A stretch of DNA of 64,000 bases from RGVT01 sp037129475 (GTDB lineage Bacteria > Planctomycetota > Planctomycetia > Pirellulales > UBA1268): NCBI GenBank assembly GCA_037129475.1, contig JBAXUY010000003.1, positions 41,010-105,009 on the forward strand, in the 5' to 3' direction. Positions 35,859 to 45,010 of this stretch are shown here, in pieces. Below the pieces are notes generated by a model. That model was not told the origin of the DNA, searched no databases, and saw nothing but the letters and a program-made list of their open reading frames with translations. The translations under genes were made by a program, and so were the position numbers. How positions within the stretch are numbered: position 1 is the stretch's first letter; each line of letters starts with the position of its first letter.

Positions 35859-38800
35859 ATGCCATCGGTTCGCCTGCGGCTGAAGCCGCGATCGCGGTTC
35901 GCGATCTTCGCCGCCGTATGGTGCGTCGCGGCTGGCGCACACGAGGTCGAGGTGCCCGGGCCGGCCGACTGGGCGAAGGCCCAGGCCCAGGCACGGGCGG
36001 CACGTTTCCTCGCGCCCGAAGAGGCGGTCGCGGCGATGACGGTGCCGCCCGGCTTCCGCGTGGATCTCTTCGCCGCCGAACCGATGATCAGCCAGCCGTT
36101 CGCGTTCTGTTTCGACGCCAGAGGGCGAATGTGGATCGCCGAGAACCGGGATTACGAGAGCCGAGGGGGCGGCTTTTCCAACGACGGCCGCAGCAGGATC
36201 GTGATCCTCGAGGACACCGATCGGGACGGCAGGGCCGACGTTCGAACGGTTTTCCTCGAAGGCATCCCGTTTCCCTCGGCGATTGCTGTCGGGTTCGGGG
36301 GATTGTGGCTCGGTGCGCCCCCGAACCTGCTCTTCGTGCCCGACCGCGACGGTGACGACCGGGCCGACGTCGAATCGATCGAGGTGCGGCTCACGGGCTG
36401 GGGCATCGCCGACCGGCATGAGACCCTCAACAGCTTCATCTGGGGGCCCGACGGTTGGCTCTACGGGCTGCAGGGCTTCGCCACGCCGTCGAAGGTCGGG
36501 CGGCCAGCGGGCAAGGGGCGCATCTTCAGGCACGGGGACCCGTTTCCCCGGCAGCACGAGTTTGCCGGCGCGAGCGTCACGATCGACGGCGGCGTGTGGC
36601 GCTACCACCCGGTGAAGGAGCGATTCGAGGTCGTGGCCCACGGGTTCAGCAATCCCTGGGGCATCGACTACGACGCCAAGGGGCAACTGTTCATCACCGC
36701 GTGCGTGATTCCGCACCTCTGGCACGTGATCCCGGGCGGCATCTACCACCGGCAGGGCGGCAGTCACCTCAACCCGCACGTCTACGCCGACATCCGCACG
36801 ATCGCCGACCACGCCCACGCATCGGCGCACGGCGGCGCCCGGATCTACCAGTCTGACGCGTTTCCCGATCCCTACCGGGGGCGGATCTTCATGGCGAACA
36901 TCCACCAGCACGCGATCCTCACCGACGTGCTCGAGCGCAAGGGGAGCGGCTATGTCGGCCGGCACGGCGACGACTTCCTGCTCGCCAACAACGCGCACTG
37001 GGTGGGCTTCAGCATCGATGTCGGCCCCGACGGATCGGTGTATGCACTCGACTGGCACGACGCCGACATCTGCGGCGCCACGGTGATGCATCCGGATACC
37101 GGCCGCGTCTACCGGATCGCCGCCACGCGGCCTGCAGCCGCCGCGTTCCCGCATCGTCATACCGACCTGGAAACGCTCGACGACGTCGCGCTGGCCGAGA
37201 TGCAAGAGGCCCCGAGCACCTGGCATGCCACCCGGGCGCGGACGATTCTGCAGCACCGCGCGGCGACGCGACGACGCGACGCGGCCGGGCAGCCGCCCGT
37301 CGACCCTCGTGCGGTCGAGCGGCTCGCGCGGATGTTCCGCGACTCGGCCGACGTCGATCTGCGGCTGCGGGTACTCTGGGCCCTGCACGTGACCGATTCA
37401 ATCGGCCGCGACTCGCTGCTCGCAGCCCTGGATGACCCGGAGGAATTCGTCCGCGGATGGGCGGTGCAACTGTTGTGCGAAGACCGCGACGTCACCGACA
37501 CGGAGGCTGCCGCCCTCGCGCGGCTGGCCGAACGGGAATCGTCGCCGGTCGTGCGGCGCCATCTCGCCTCCGCGATCCAGCGGCTGGCGGCCGGGGCGGC
37601 GTGGCCGGTTATCGACGCTCTGGCCGCGCATGCCGAGGATCGCGCCGACCACAACATTCCGAAACTCATCTGGTTCGGCCTCGAGCCGCTCGTGCTCGGC
37701 GACATCGAGCGGGCCGCGCGGCTCGCGACGGCGACCGACATTCCGCTCCTGTCGCGGCACGTCGCCAGGCGGCTCGCCGCTGCCGGACGGTTCGAGCCGC
37801 TCCTCGGGGCGATCGCTTCGGCCGCGGCGGGGCGGCGGGAGGAGATGCTGCTCGGCGTGCGGGACGCAGTCGACGGCCGGTCCGACATGCAGCCGCCCCC
37901 CGGCTGGGAGCAGGCCCGCGACCGGCTCGTCGCATTCGGTGGCCGAACGGCGGCGATCACCGCCGAATTGTCGCGGCAGTTCGGGGACGCGGCCGCGCTC
38001 GCCGCGCTCGTGGGGACGCTCGACCGGCCGGATGCAACCGCCACCGACCGCGGGCAGGCGATCGAGGCGCTCGCCGCACGAAAATCCGCCGCACTCCGGG
38101 GCCGCATCGTGCGGCTTTTCGACGACGTGGCGGTGCGGCGGCAGGCGATCCGTGCAGCAGCGGCCTACGACGAGCCTGCGATCACCGCCGCGATGCTCGA
38201 TCGCTGGGCGTCATTCACGGACGACGAGCGCCTGGAGGCCGTCAACACCCTGGCCTCACTGCCGGGGCATGCGCGGGCTTTGACCGATGCCATTCGCGCG
38301 GGCCGCGTCGCCAGGCAACACGTACCGGCCCATCTCGCCCGGCAGTTGCGCAGGATCGTGGGTCCGACGTTCGTCGACGTCTGGGGGCCGGTGGACGTGC
38401 TACCGGCCGATCGTGAGGCGGCCTTCAAGAAATACCGCGGGCTGCTCTCCGACGCCGCTCTCGCCGCGGGCGATCCGGCGAAGGGTGCGGCCGTCTTCGG
38501 GCGGGTGTGCGCGGGCTGCCACGTGCTCCATGGCAAGGGGGGCGACGTCGGCCCCGACCTCACGGGGGCGAACCGCGGCAACCTCGAGTATCTGCTGGGC
38601 AACATCCTGGCGCCGAACGACGTGATTCAGGATGCCTACAGGATGCACGTCATCCTGCTCGACGACGGCCGCGTGTATTCCGGCATCCCCGCCGAGGAGG
38701 ACGAGCAGCGAATCAGGCTCCGGGTGGCGCAGCAGCCCGATACCGTCGCGATCCCCGTCGCCCGCATCGAATCCCGTGAGATCGCGAGCACATCGCTCAT

Positions 38801-38909
38801 GCCGGAGGGACTTCTTGCAAACCTGTCCGATACCGATGTCGTTGACCTGATCAGATTTCTCCAGTCGCCTGCCGCCCCAGACGCCCACCATCCCGGCGCG
38901 AAACGCTGA
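35859..38909 (+). CDS. PVC-type haem-binding dehydrogenase with HEAT-like region
   Basis: A 1016-aa exported protein. Signal peptide (MPSVRLRLKPRSRFAIFAAVWCVAAGA). The N-terminal membrane-bound-dehydrogenase beta-propeller spans about 40-440 (TVPPGFRVDLFAAEPMISQPFAF, GPDGWLYGLQGF, RIFMANIHQHAI). A helical HEAT-like region covers about 460-830. The C-terminal haem domain has C884-A-G-C-H888 and GGDVGPDLTGA. This architecture (TIGR02604/TIGR02603-like) is typical of PVC bacteria and is thought to oxidise sugars or alcohols and pass electrons to the haem. The ATG at 35859 has AAAGGA. The start region closely resembles that of the next haem gene. Confidence 0.88.
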   Translation: MPSVRLRLKPRSRFAIFAAVWCVAAGAHEVEVPGPADWAKAQAQARAARFLAPEEAVAAMTVPPGFRVDLFAAEPMISQPFAFCFDARGRMWIAENRDYESRGGGFSNDGRSRIVILEDTDRDGRADVRTVFLEGIPFPSAIAVGFGGLWLGAPPNLLFVPDRDGDDRADVESIEVRLTGWGIADRHETLNSFIWGPDGWLYGLQGFATPSKVGRPAGKGRIFRHGDPFPRQHEFAGASVTIDGGVWRYHPVKERFEVVAHGFSNPWGIDYDAKGQLFITACVIPHLWHVIPGGIYHRQGGSHLNPHVYADIRTIADHAHASAHGGARIYQSDAFPDPYRGRIFMANIHQHAILTDVLERKGSGYVGRHGDDFLLANNAHWVGFSIDVGPDGSVYALDWHDADICGATVMHPDTGRVYRIAATRPAAAAFPHRHTDLETLDDVALAEMQEAPSTWHATRARTILQHRAATRRRDAAGQPPVDPRAVERLARMFRDSADVDLRLRVLWALHVTDSIGRDSLLAALDDPEEFVRGWAVQLLCEDRDVTDTEAAALARLAERESSPVVRRHLASAIQRLAAGAAWPVIDALAAHAEDRADHNIPKLIWFGLEPLVLGDIERAARLATATDIPLLSRHVARRLAAAGRFEPLLGAIASAAAGRREEMLLGVRDAVDGRSDMQPPPGWEQARDRLVAFGGRTAAITAELSRQFGDAAALAALVGTLDRPDATATDRGQAIEALAARKSAALRGRIVRLFDDVAVRRQAIRAAAAYDEPAITAAMLDRWASFTDDERLEAVNTLASLPGHARALTDAIRAGRVARQHVPAHLARQLRRIVGPTFVDVWGPVDVLPADREAAFKKYRGLLSDAALAAGDPAKGAAVFGRVCAGCHVLHGKGGDVGPDLTGANRGNLEYLLGNILAPNDVIQDAYRMHVILLDDGRVYSGIPAEEDEQRIRLRVAQQPDTVAIPVARIESREIASTSLMPEGLLANLSDTDVVDLIRFLQSPAAPDAHHPGAKR

Positions 38910-38951
38910 TCGTCGGGGCCTCTACCCTGCACGCTGAAAGGATCGACTCTC

Positions 38952-41900
38952 ATGCCACCATCGGTTCACGCTCGCCTGACGCTGGTCGCGATGATCACGT
39001 GCGCCTGGATCACGGCCGCGGGCGGCTTCCCGTCCGCGCAGGCCGACGCTCCGCAGACGCTCGAAGCGAGGCTGCTCGCCGAGGGGCATGCCGCGCTCGC
39101 CGCGGAGGCACGGCAGTCGGGCGACGCTCGGCGAGGGGCCGCGGTCTTTCATGGTCGCCTCGTCGCCTGCTCGGCCTGCCATGCCGCGGCCTCCGGAACC
39201 ACCGACGGCAAGGGGATCGGCCCCAGCCTTACCTCGATCGATCCCAAGGCGGGCGACGCGGCCGTCGTCGAGTCGATCCTTGAGCCCTCGAAGGTGATCG
39301 CCCCGGCCTATGCTCCCGTGACGCTGCAGCTCGACGATGGTCGGGTCGTCACCGGCCTCGTCGTGGAGGAGACGGCCGAACGCATCGTGCTCCGCGACGG
39401 TGCGCAGCCCGACAAGCTCCTCCCATTCGCTGTCTCCGACATCGAAAGCCGCCAGCAGGCTGCGCAGTCGATCATGCCGGCCGGACAGGTGAACCAGCTC
39501 GAGAACCGTGGGCAATTCCTCGACCTCGTGAAGTACGTGCTCGAGGTCCGCGACGGCGGCGCGGCGCGGGCTCGCGAGCTCGAGCCCCCGCCCGATACGA
39601 CCGCGGAAAAATACCCGGCCGATCCGCAGCCATGGCAGCCGGTCGTGCAACGCGGAGACATGAACGTCGGCCCGGCCTTCGGAGACCGCAACGTCCGCTG
39701 CACCAATGGCATCGCGATCGGATTCGCCGGCGGCAGCGTGGTGTTCGACGCCCACGAACTCGCAACCGCTGCCGCCTGGAGCGGAGGATTCGTGAAGCAC
39801 TCTGGGCAGGCCTACTTCGGCGTCTCCTGGAATCGGGTGGGCACGTCCGCCGACACCCACGAATTCCTTCCCGGGCCCCTCCGCTTCCGGGAGGGCGATG
39901 CCGGCTGGCGGGGCTTCGAGCCCGCGACCACGAGCGATCCGAACGCGGGTTCGCGGTTCGACGGCTACCAGGTCGGCCGCTCTGCCGTGCGGCTACGCTA
40001 CCGCGGGCGCGTCGGCGGCCAGCGGATCGGCATCAGCGAAGACATTCGGGTCGAAGACCGCTCAGGGGTACTGGGAGTGGTCCGCGAATTTCGGTTCACG
40101 GGCCTTCCGTCCGGCAGCGAGGCGGCCGTAGCCGTTTCCGCTGAGAAACAGGCCCGGCTCTTCGCCGCCGACGGTTCGCCGCTCGCCGACAAAAGCGATC
40201 TCGCCAAAGCCGCCGCGATCGGCTTCGCCTCACCGCGCGGCTACCGCCTCGTGATTGCTGGAAGCGGAGGCATCGCGGCATGGCTGCCTGCCACGGACGG
40301 GGCGGGGCCGGAGGTGCTGGCCGTTTCCATGAAAGCCGAAGGGGACGGATCCGCCGCCCTCCGCGTCGACCAGTGGGTGCGCCGCGGCACGACGGCGGAG
40401 CCCTCGGCCGCCGAGATCGCCGCACTCGCCGCCCGGCCGCCGGTTCTCGACGACACGTTCCCCGAAACGCGGAAGCCGACCCCACTGCCGCCGGAGCCGC
40501 GGGTGGTGGCTGCGAAAGCGACGGAGGCCACGGCGACGGCCGACGTGAAGCTCGCGCCCGAACGGCCGGCGGTGGACTTCCGGCAGAACGTCGACGAATT
40601 CGCTCCCACGCGGGCGAAATTTCTCCGCTTCACGATCACGCGTACCGAGCATGAATCGTCCCCCGGCATCGACGAACTCGAGGTCTACGGCGCCGAGCCG
40701 GACGTCAATCTGGCCCGTACCGGAACAGCCACGGCCTCATCGGTGATCCCGAACTACGCGATCCATCAGATCGCGCACCTCAACGACGGCAAGTTTGGCA
40801 ACGCCCACAGCTGGATCGGTGCCGAGGGAGGGCGGGGGTGGATCCAGATCGAATTCCCCGAGCCGAGCGAGGTGCAAAAGGTCGTCTGGGGCCGCGATCG
40901 CACCGGCTCGAGCCGCGATCGGCTCGTCATCGGCTACCGCATAGCCGTCTCGAACGACGGCGTGAATTGGACGACCGTGGGAACGCAGGAGGGCCGCAAG
41001 GGAGCGGTCGCAGCGAGTTTTACCGCCATCCGCGACGCCGCGCAGGGCTACGACCTGGAGACGATTCCGGTTCCGTTCGCGGGCTGTCGTCCGTCGGACA
41101 TCGCCTTCGGTGACGATGGTGTTCTCTACTGCCTCGCGATGACCGAAGGGCAGGTGTGGCGGACCCGGATCCCTCCGCCCGGCAAGCGGGAACAGGTCTC
41201 CTGGCAACGCTACGCGACGGGCCTCTTTCACCCGATCGGACTCGCGGTCGTCGACGGGCGGCTGTACGTCGCCCAGAAACCGGAGATCACCGAACTCATC
41301 GACGGCGATGGCGACGGCACCGTCGAGCGGCAGCGCACGGTGGCCACCGGCTGGGGGCTCTCGAACGGATGGCACGAATACTGCTTCGGCCTGGCCGTCG
41401 ATGCCGGGAAAAACTTGTGGTTCGCGCTGAACACGGGCTTCTTCTGGAACGTCGGCCCGGGCCTGGCCAACGCGGGTCGCCTCCGCGGCTCGATCCTCCG
41501 CATCGACCACGGCACGGAACGGCTCACGGAGGTCGCGACGGGCTGCCGGGTGCCCAACGGCATCGCTCCCGGCCCCGATGGCAACATGTTCTTCACCGAC
41601 AATCAGGGGGACTGGATCCAGTCGTGCAAGCTGGCACATATCGTGCCCGGCAGGTTCTACGGCCATCCGGAGACCCGTGAAAAAGTGCTGGCGAAGGATG
41701 TCTATCCGGACGGCCGGTCCGCGGTCTGGCTGCCGCACGACATGAGCCGCAGTTCCTCGGGCCCGGTCCATGACGACACGGCCGGGGCATTTGGCCCGTT
41801 CGCCGACCAGATCTTCGTGGGCGACGTGGGCTATGGTGCGAACGGCGGCATCATGCGGATCGCGCTCGAGAAGGTGGATGGCGAGTACCAGGGGGCCTGC

Positions 41901-42371
41901 ATCCCGTTCATCAAGAACCAGCCGCGCGGATGCGAGCGGATGAAATTCGGTCCCGACCGGCGGCTCTACATGGCGACGCTCACCGACGGGATCGTGCGGG
42001 CCACGTTCAACGGCAGGCTTCCGCTGGCGATCCACTCCGTCGCCATCCGGCCCGAGGGCAAGGGCTTCAAGGTTCGGCTCACGAAGCCGCTGGCGGAGTC
42101 GTGTACGGTTGAGCCGAAACAGTTTTCCGTGAAGCGGTGGCACTACCTCTATTCCGACTATTACGGCTCGCCGGCGGCCGACCTCAAAACGATACCGGTG
42201 GAGCGGGCCGACCTGTCGAGCGACCGCACCGAGATCGAGCTGACGCTTCCCGTCGAGACCTACCCGATCGGCATGGTCTACGCGTTCAAGCTCGATGGAC
42301 TAACGGCGTCATCAAGTGAGACGCTCGAGCACAACGAGGCTTGGTACACGGTCCACCGGATTCCAAAGTGA
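38952..42371 (+). CDS. Multidomain haem protein: N-terminal cytochrome c, discoidin-like domain, beta-propeller
   Basis: A 1139-aa exported protein, related to the previous gene but with the order changed. Signal peptide (1-31), N-terminal haem domain with C73-S-A-C-H77 and GIGPSLTSI, then a beta-rich segment of about 330 residues I cannot name. The discoidin-like domain (about 555-690: AKFLRFTITRT, IAHLNDGKFGNAHSW, KVVWGRDRTGS) precedes a dehydrogenase-type propeller (about 710-1040) with ETIPVPFAGCRPSDIAFGDD, GTGFFWNVGPG-like and PGRFYGHPE segments. The start ATG has AAAGGA, as in the upstream gene, 42 bases after its stop. It probably acts as a partner or alternative redox enzyme in the same unit. 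Confidence 0.83.
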   Translation: MPPSVHARLTLVAMITCAWITAAGGFPSAQADAPQTLEARLLAEGHAALAAEARQSGDARRGAAVFHGRLVACSACHAAASGTTDGKGIGPSLTSIDPKAGDAAVVESILEPSKVIAPAYAPVTLQLDDGRVVTGLVVEETAERIVLRDGAQPDKLLPFAVSDIESRQQAAQSIMPAGQVNQLENRGQFLDLVKYVLEVRDGGAARARELEPPPDTTAEKYPADPQPWQPVVQRGDMNVGPAFGDRNVRCTNGIAIGFAGGSVVFDAHELATAAAWSGGFVKHSGQAYFGVSWNRVGTSADTHEFLPGPLRFREGDAGWRGFEPATTSDPNAGSRFDGYQVGRSAVRLRYRGRVGGQRIGISEDIRVEDRSGVLGVVREFRFTGLPSGSEAAVAVSAEKQARLFAADGSPLADKSDLAKAAAIGFASPRGYRLVIAGSGGIAAWLPATDGAGPEVLAVSMKAEGDGSAALRVDQWVRRGTTAEPSAAEIAALAARPPVLDDTFPETRKPTPLPPEPRVVAAKATEATATADVKLAPERPAVDFRQNVDEFAPTRAKFLRFTITRTEHESSPGIDELEVYGAEPDVNLARTGTATASSVIPNYAIHQIAHLNDGKFGNAHSWIGAEGGRGWIQIEFPEPSEVQKVVWGRDRTGSSRDRLVIGYRIAVSNDGVNWTTVGTQEGRKGAVAASFTAIRDAAQGYDLETIPVPFAGCRPSDIAFGDDGVLYCLAMTEGQVWRTRIPPPGKREQVSWQRYATGLFHPIGLAVVDGRLYVAQKPEITELIDGDGDGTVERQRTVATGWGLSNGWHEYCFGLAVDAGKNLWFALNTGFFWNVGPGLANAGRLRGSILRIDHGTERLTEVATGCRVPNGIAPGPDGNMFFTDNQGDWIQSCKLAHIVPGRFYGHPETREKVLAKDVYPDGRSAVWLPHDMSRSSSGPVHDDTAGAFGPFADQIFVGDVGYGANGGIMRIALEKVDGEYQGACIPFIKNQPRGCERMKFGPDRRLYMATLTDGIVRATFNGRLPLAIHSVAIRPEGKGFKVRLTKPLAESCTVEPKQFSVKRWHYLYSDYYGSPAADLKTIPVERADLSSDRTEIELTLPVETYPIGMVYAFKLDGLTASSSETLEHNEAWYTVHRIPK

Positions 42372-42399
42372 CGGGGCAGCGGCGGCCGGGGGCAAAGCG

Positions 42400-44982
42400 T
42401 CATTTCGAGCGGAATGCCGGGCTGGCAACGATCGCCTGGATCAGGGCGCGGGGCGTGAAGTGCTTCTGCTTCGCGCTCGCGAGAACCGTCGCCACGAGTT
42501 CCTCGTCGGAGAAGCCCACGGGGCGGCCGAGTGCGTATTCGATCAGGTGCTCGGTGAGACCGCGGGCGAAATCGGTCTCGTGCCGAGCCACCGCGGCGCG
42601 GAGGCTCTCGAAGCCGTCGAACGTGCTGCCATCGGGAAGTGCACCCGTGGCGTCGATCGGAAACACTTCCGCTTTCGGCAGTTTGTTGGTGGCGTTAGGC
42701 TCGATCCGCTCCTCCGACCGCCACGAGCCCGCCGCGTTGAAGTGCTCGAGGCCGTAGCCGATCGGATCGATCCGACGGTGGCATTGGGCGCACTGCGGCT
42801 GTTCCTGATGGGCCGTCATGAGCGCCCGAGCCGGAAGCGCCTTGCCGACGAATCGCGACAACTGCGGCACATTCGCTGGGGCTGGGGGCGGCGGATCGTG
42901 GAGAAGTTTCCGCAGCACCCACGCGCCCCGCTCGACCGGCGACGAACGCTCTCCATCGCTGCCCATCGCCAGGATCGCCGCCATCCCGAGAAGGCCGCCC
43001 CGCGGCTGGCCGGCGGGCACCGGAATCCGGCGAAAAGTACCGCCCTGCACGGCCGGCAGACGGTAATAGTCGGCGAGCAGGTCGTTCACCACGATGAAAT
43101 CGCTCTCGAGCAGGGTGCGGAGCGGCAGGTCGTTCGCGAGCACTAAACGGATCGTCTCGTAGACCTCGCGGCGGGCCGCCTCCTTCACGCTCGCATCAAA
43201 CTCAGGGTAGAGCTTTTCGTTGAACTGAAAGAAATCGAGGCGGATCATGTGGAGCCACTGGTGCGTGAAGCCCGAGATGAACCGCATCGCCCGCTCATCG
43301 GCGAGCATCCGGTCGACCTCCACGGCCACCACGTCCGGATCGCCGAGCGTGCCCGCGGTCGCGAGCCCCAACAGCCGGTCGTCCGGCGGGCTGCTCCAGA
43401 GAAAATAAGACAACCGGTTGGCGAGCTCCACGGCGGTGAGCGGCAGGCCCTTGGCCGAACCCGACGCATCGGCCGCCACGCTGCCCACCGGCTCTGCCAT
43501 ATAGAGGAAGCTCGGCGAGGCGAGCACGATCGCCAGCGGCGTCTTGATCGCTTCGACGAAGGGCTCGCCGGCTGCACGGCGGCGGGTGAACTGCGTCATG
43601 AGGCCGTCGACATAGGCCGGCTTCACCGGCCGGCCGCGGAAGGCCCGCGCGGCGAACCGTTCGATCACGGCCCGCACCTCCTCGTCACCCGGATTCACGG
43701 CGAGATCGATGCCGCCGATCGCGAGCTCGTGCGACCGCGGTGGCCAGTGGTCGATGAACGGGCCTTCCCACTCGATCCAGTCAACCCACAGTGAGCGCTG
43801 GTAGCCGCTCGTGCAGTAGCCCTGCTGGCGGCTCCTCAGCACCGCTGCCGCGCTCGATTCGAGATTGTGACGGCGCTCACGGATGCCGAACGTACGCGGG
43901 CCGTTCCTGCTGACGGTGATCGGGAGTTCGAGAACCTCGGCGGCATCAATGGGCGCTCGCACCGCAACACAGCCGATGTCGGAAAGCTCGGCGATCGACG
44001 CCGCCTTCCCGATGACTCCATATTCGAGCCACCGGTGCCTGCCCGGTTCGGGCTCGCTTCCCCCCACCCGGGCGCGAAGGATGTATCGTCCGGGCGCGGC
44101 GTCGTGCGGAATCACCGTATCGAGGCTGAACGTGGCCCCGTAGATGTATTGCACCATCGCGCCCGTGGCCGTGAGCGGATCGTCGAGATAGGCCTGCAGC
44201 GAGGCTGAATATTCACGGTACAACTGCTGGTGGATGCGGGCATCCTCCTCGTCGTTGAAGCCGTGGTCTGTCGCAGGCCTGCCAGACTTCTTCCATTCCT
44301 CGGCACGGGCGTTGTCGGCCGCGAGCCGGTGTTGCAATTCCTCGAATCGCCGCGTCCAGACGGCCTCCGCTTCAAACCGACCGCGCCGCACGAGCGGCTT
44401 CGGGCCGGTGACGATCGCCTCGTCGAGTGCCGCCCGGCCGAGCTTCAGGTAGTGTTCGAACTGGTCGCTCGAAAAGAACAGGCTCGAGCCAATCGTGTCG
44501 AACGTGCCGCCGTCGTCATCGGCAGGGAGATCGCGGGCATCCACAGACACGTCGAGCAGCTCGCGGATCGTGTTGACGTATTCACGGCGGTTCAGCCGCC
44601 GCATTGCGATTTCGCCGCCTGTGTCGGCAAGAGCCTTGCGGGCGATCACCATCTGCCTCGAGAGCGTTTCCAGAAACGCCGCTTTTGCGTCGTCCGCAGG
44701 CTGGGTCTCGTCCTCCGGAGGCATATCACCGGAGTTGAGGACGGCAAGCACCTTCGCCCACCGCTCTGCTGCCTCGACAGTGCCGATCTCGAGCGGGATG
44801 TTATCGAGGCGGACGCCGCCATTGGCATCGGCGGCAGTGTGGCACTTCGTGCAGTGGGTGGCGAGAAACTGCTTGTGCATCGCCTCCAGACGTGCACGGG
44901 CCGATACCGTGTCGGCCCGCGTTGGCGAGGCGAGCACGGCAATCATCGGGAAGAACAGGACGCGAAACGCGATACGGATCAT
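42400..44982 (-). CDS. DUF1592/DUF1588/DUF1585 (PSD2-type) cytochrome c protein
   Basis: An 860-aa exported protein. Signal peptide (1-23), haem site C44-T-K-C-H48 with MPPE as likely distal ligand. The usual domain chain is present: DUF1587 (MRRLNRREYVNTIRELL, about 126-185), DUF1595 (AARAFRGRPVKPAYVD, about 435), DUF1592 (LANRLSYFLWSSPPDDRLLG, about 510-640), DUF1588 (GLLGMAAILAMGSDG, about 660-750, with QCAQCHRRIDPIG) and DUF1585 at the C-terminus. Such genes are usually followed by DUF1552, but here that partner is far away and the neighbour is an esterase. The role is presumed periplasmic electron transfer coupled to carbohydrate oxidation. Confidence 0.9.
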   Translation of the reverse strand: MIRIAFRVLFFPMIAVLASPTRADTVSARARLEAMHKQFLATHCTKCHTAADANGGVRLDNIPLEIGTVEAAERWAKVLAVLNSGDMPPEDETQPADDAKAAFLETLSRQMVIARKALADTGGEIAMRRLNRREYVNTIRELLDVSVDARDLPADDDGGTFDTIGSSLFFSSDQFEHYLKLGRAALDEAIVTGPKPLVRRGRFEAEAVWTRRFEELQHRLAADNARAEEWKKSGRPATDHGFNDEEDARIHQQLYREYSASLQAYLDDPLTATGAMVQYIYGATFSLDTVIPHDAAPGRYILRARVGGSEPEPGRHRWLEYGVIGKAASIAELSDIGCVAVRAPIDAAEVLELPITVSRNGPRTFGIRERRHNLESSAAAVLRSRQQGYCTSGYQRSLWVDWIEWEGPFIDHWPPRSHELAIGGIDLAVNPGDEEVRAVIERFAARAFRGRPVKPAYVDGLMTQFTRRRAAGEPFVEAIKTPLAIVLASPSFLYMAEPVGSVAADASGSAKGLPLTAVELANRLSYFLWSSPPDDRLLGLATAGTLGDPDVVAVEVDRMLADERAMRFISGFTHQWLHMIRLDFFQFNEKLYPEFDASVKEAARREVYETIRLVLANDLPLRTLLESDFIVVNDLLADYYRLPAVQGGTFRRIPVPAGQPRGGLLGMAAILAMGSDGERSSPVERGAWVLRKLLHDPPPPAPANVPQLSRFVGKALPARALMTAHQEQPQCAQCHRRIDPIGYGLEHFNAAGSWRSEERIEPNATNKLPKAEVFPIDATGALPDGSTFDGFESLRAAVARHETDFARGLTEHLIEYALGRPVGFSDEELVATVLASAKQKHFTPRALIQAIVASPAFRSK

Positions 44983-45010
44983 GGAAAGTCTGCTGTCGGA
45001 TGGAACTCGA

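Noticed and set aside
35709..37388. 559-aa open frame on the minus strand
   Set aside because: It is antisense to the haem dehydrogenase and has no ribosome site or recognisable family.
40737..42143. 468-aa open frame on the minus strand
   Set aside because: It is antisense to the second haem protein and carries no motif.
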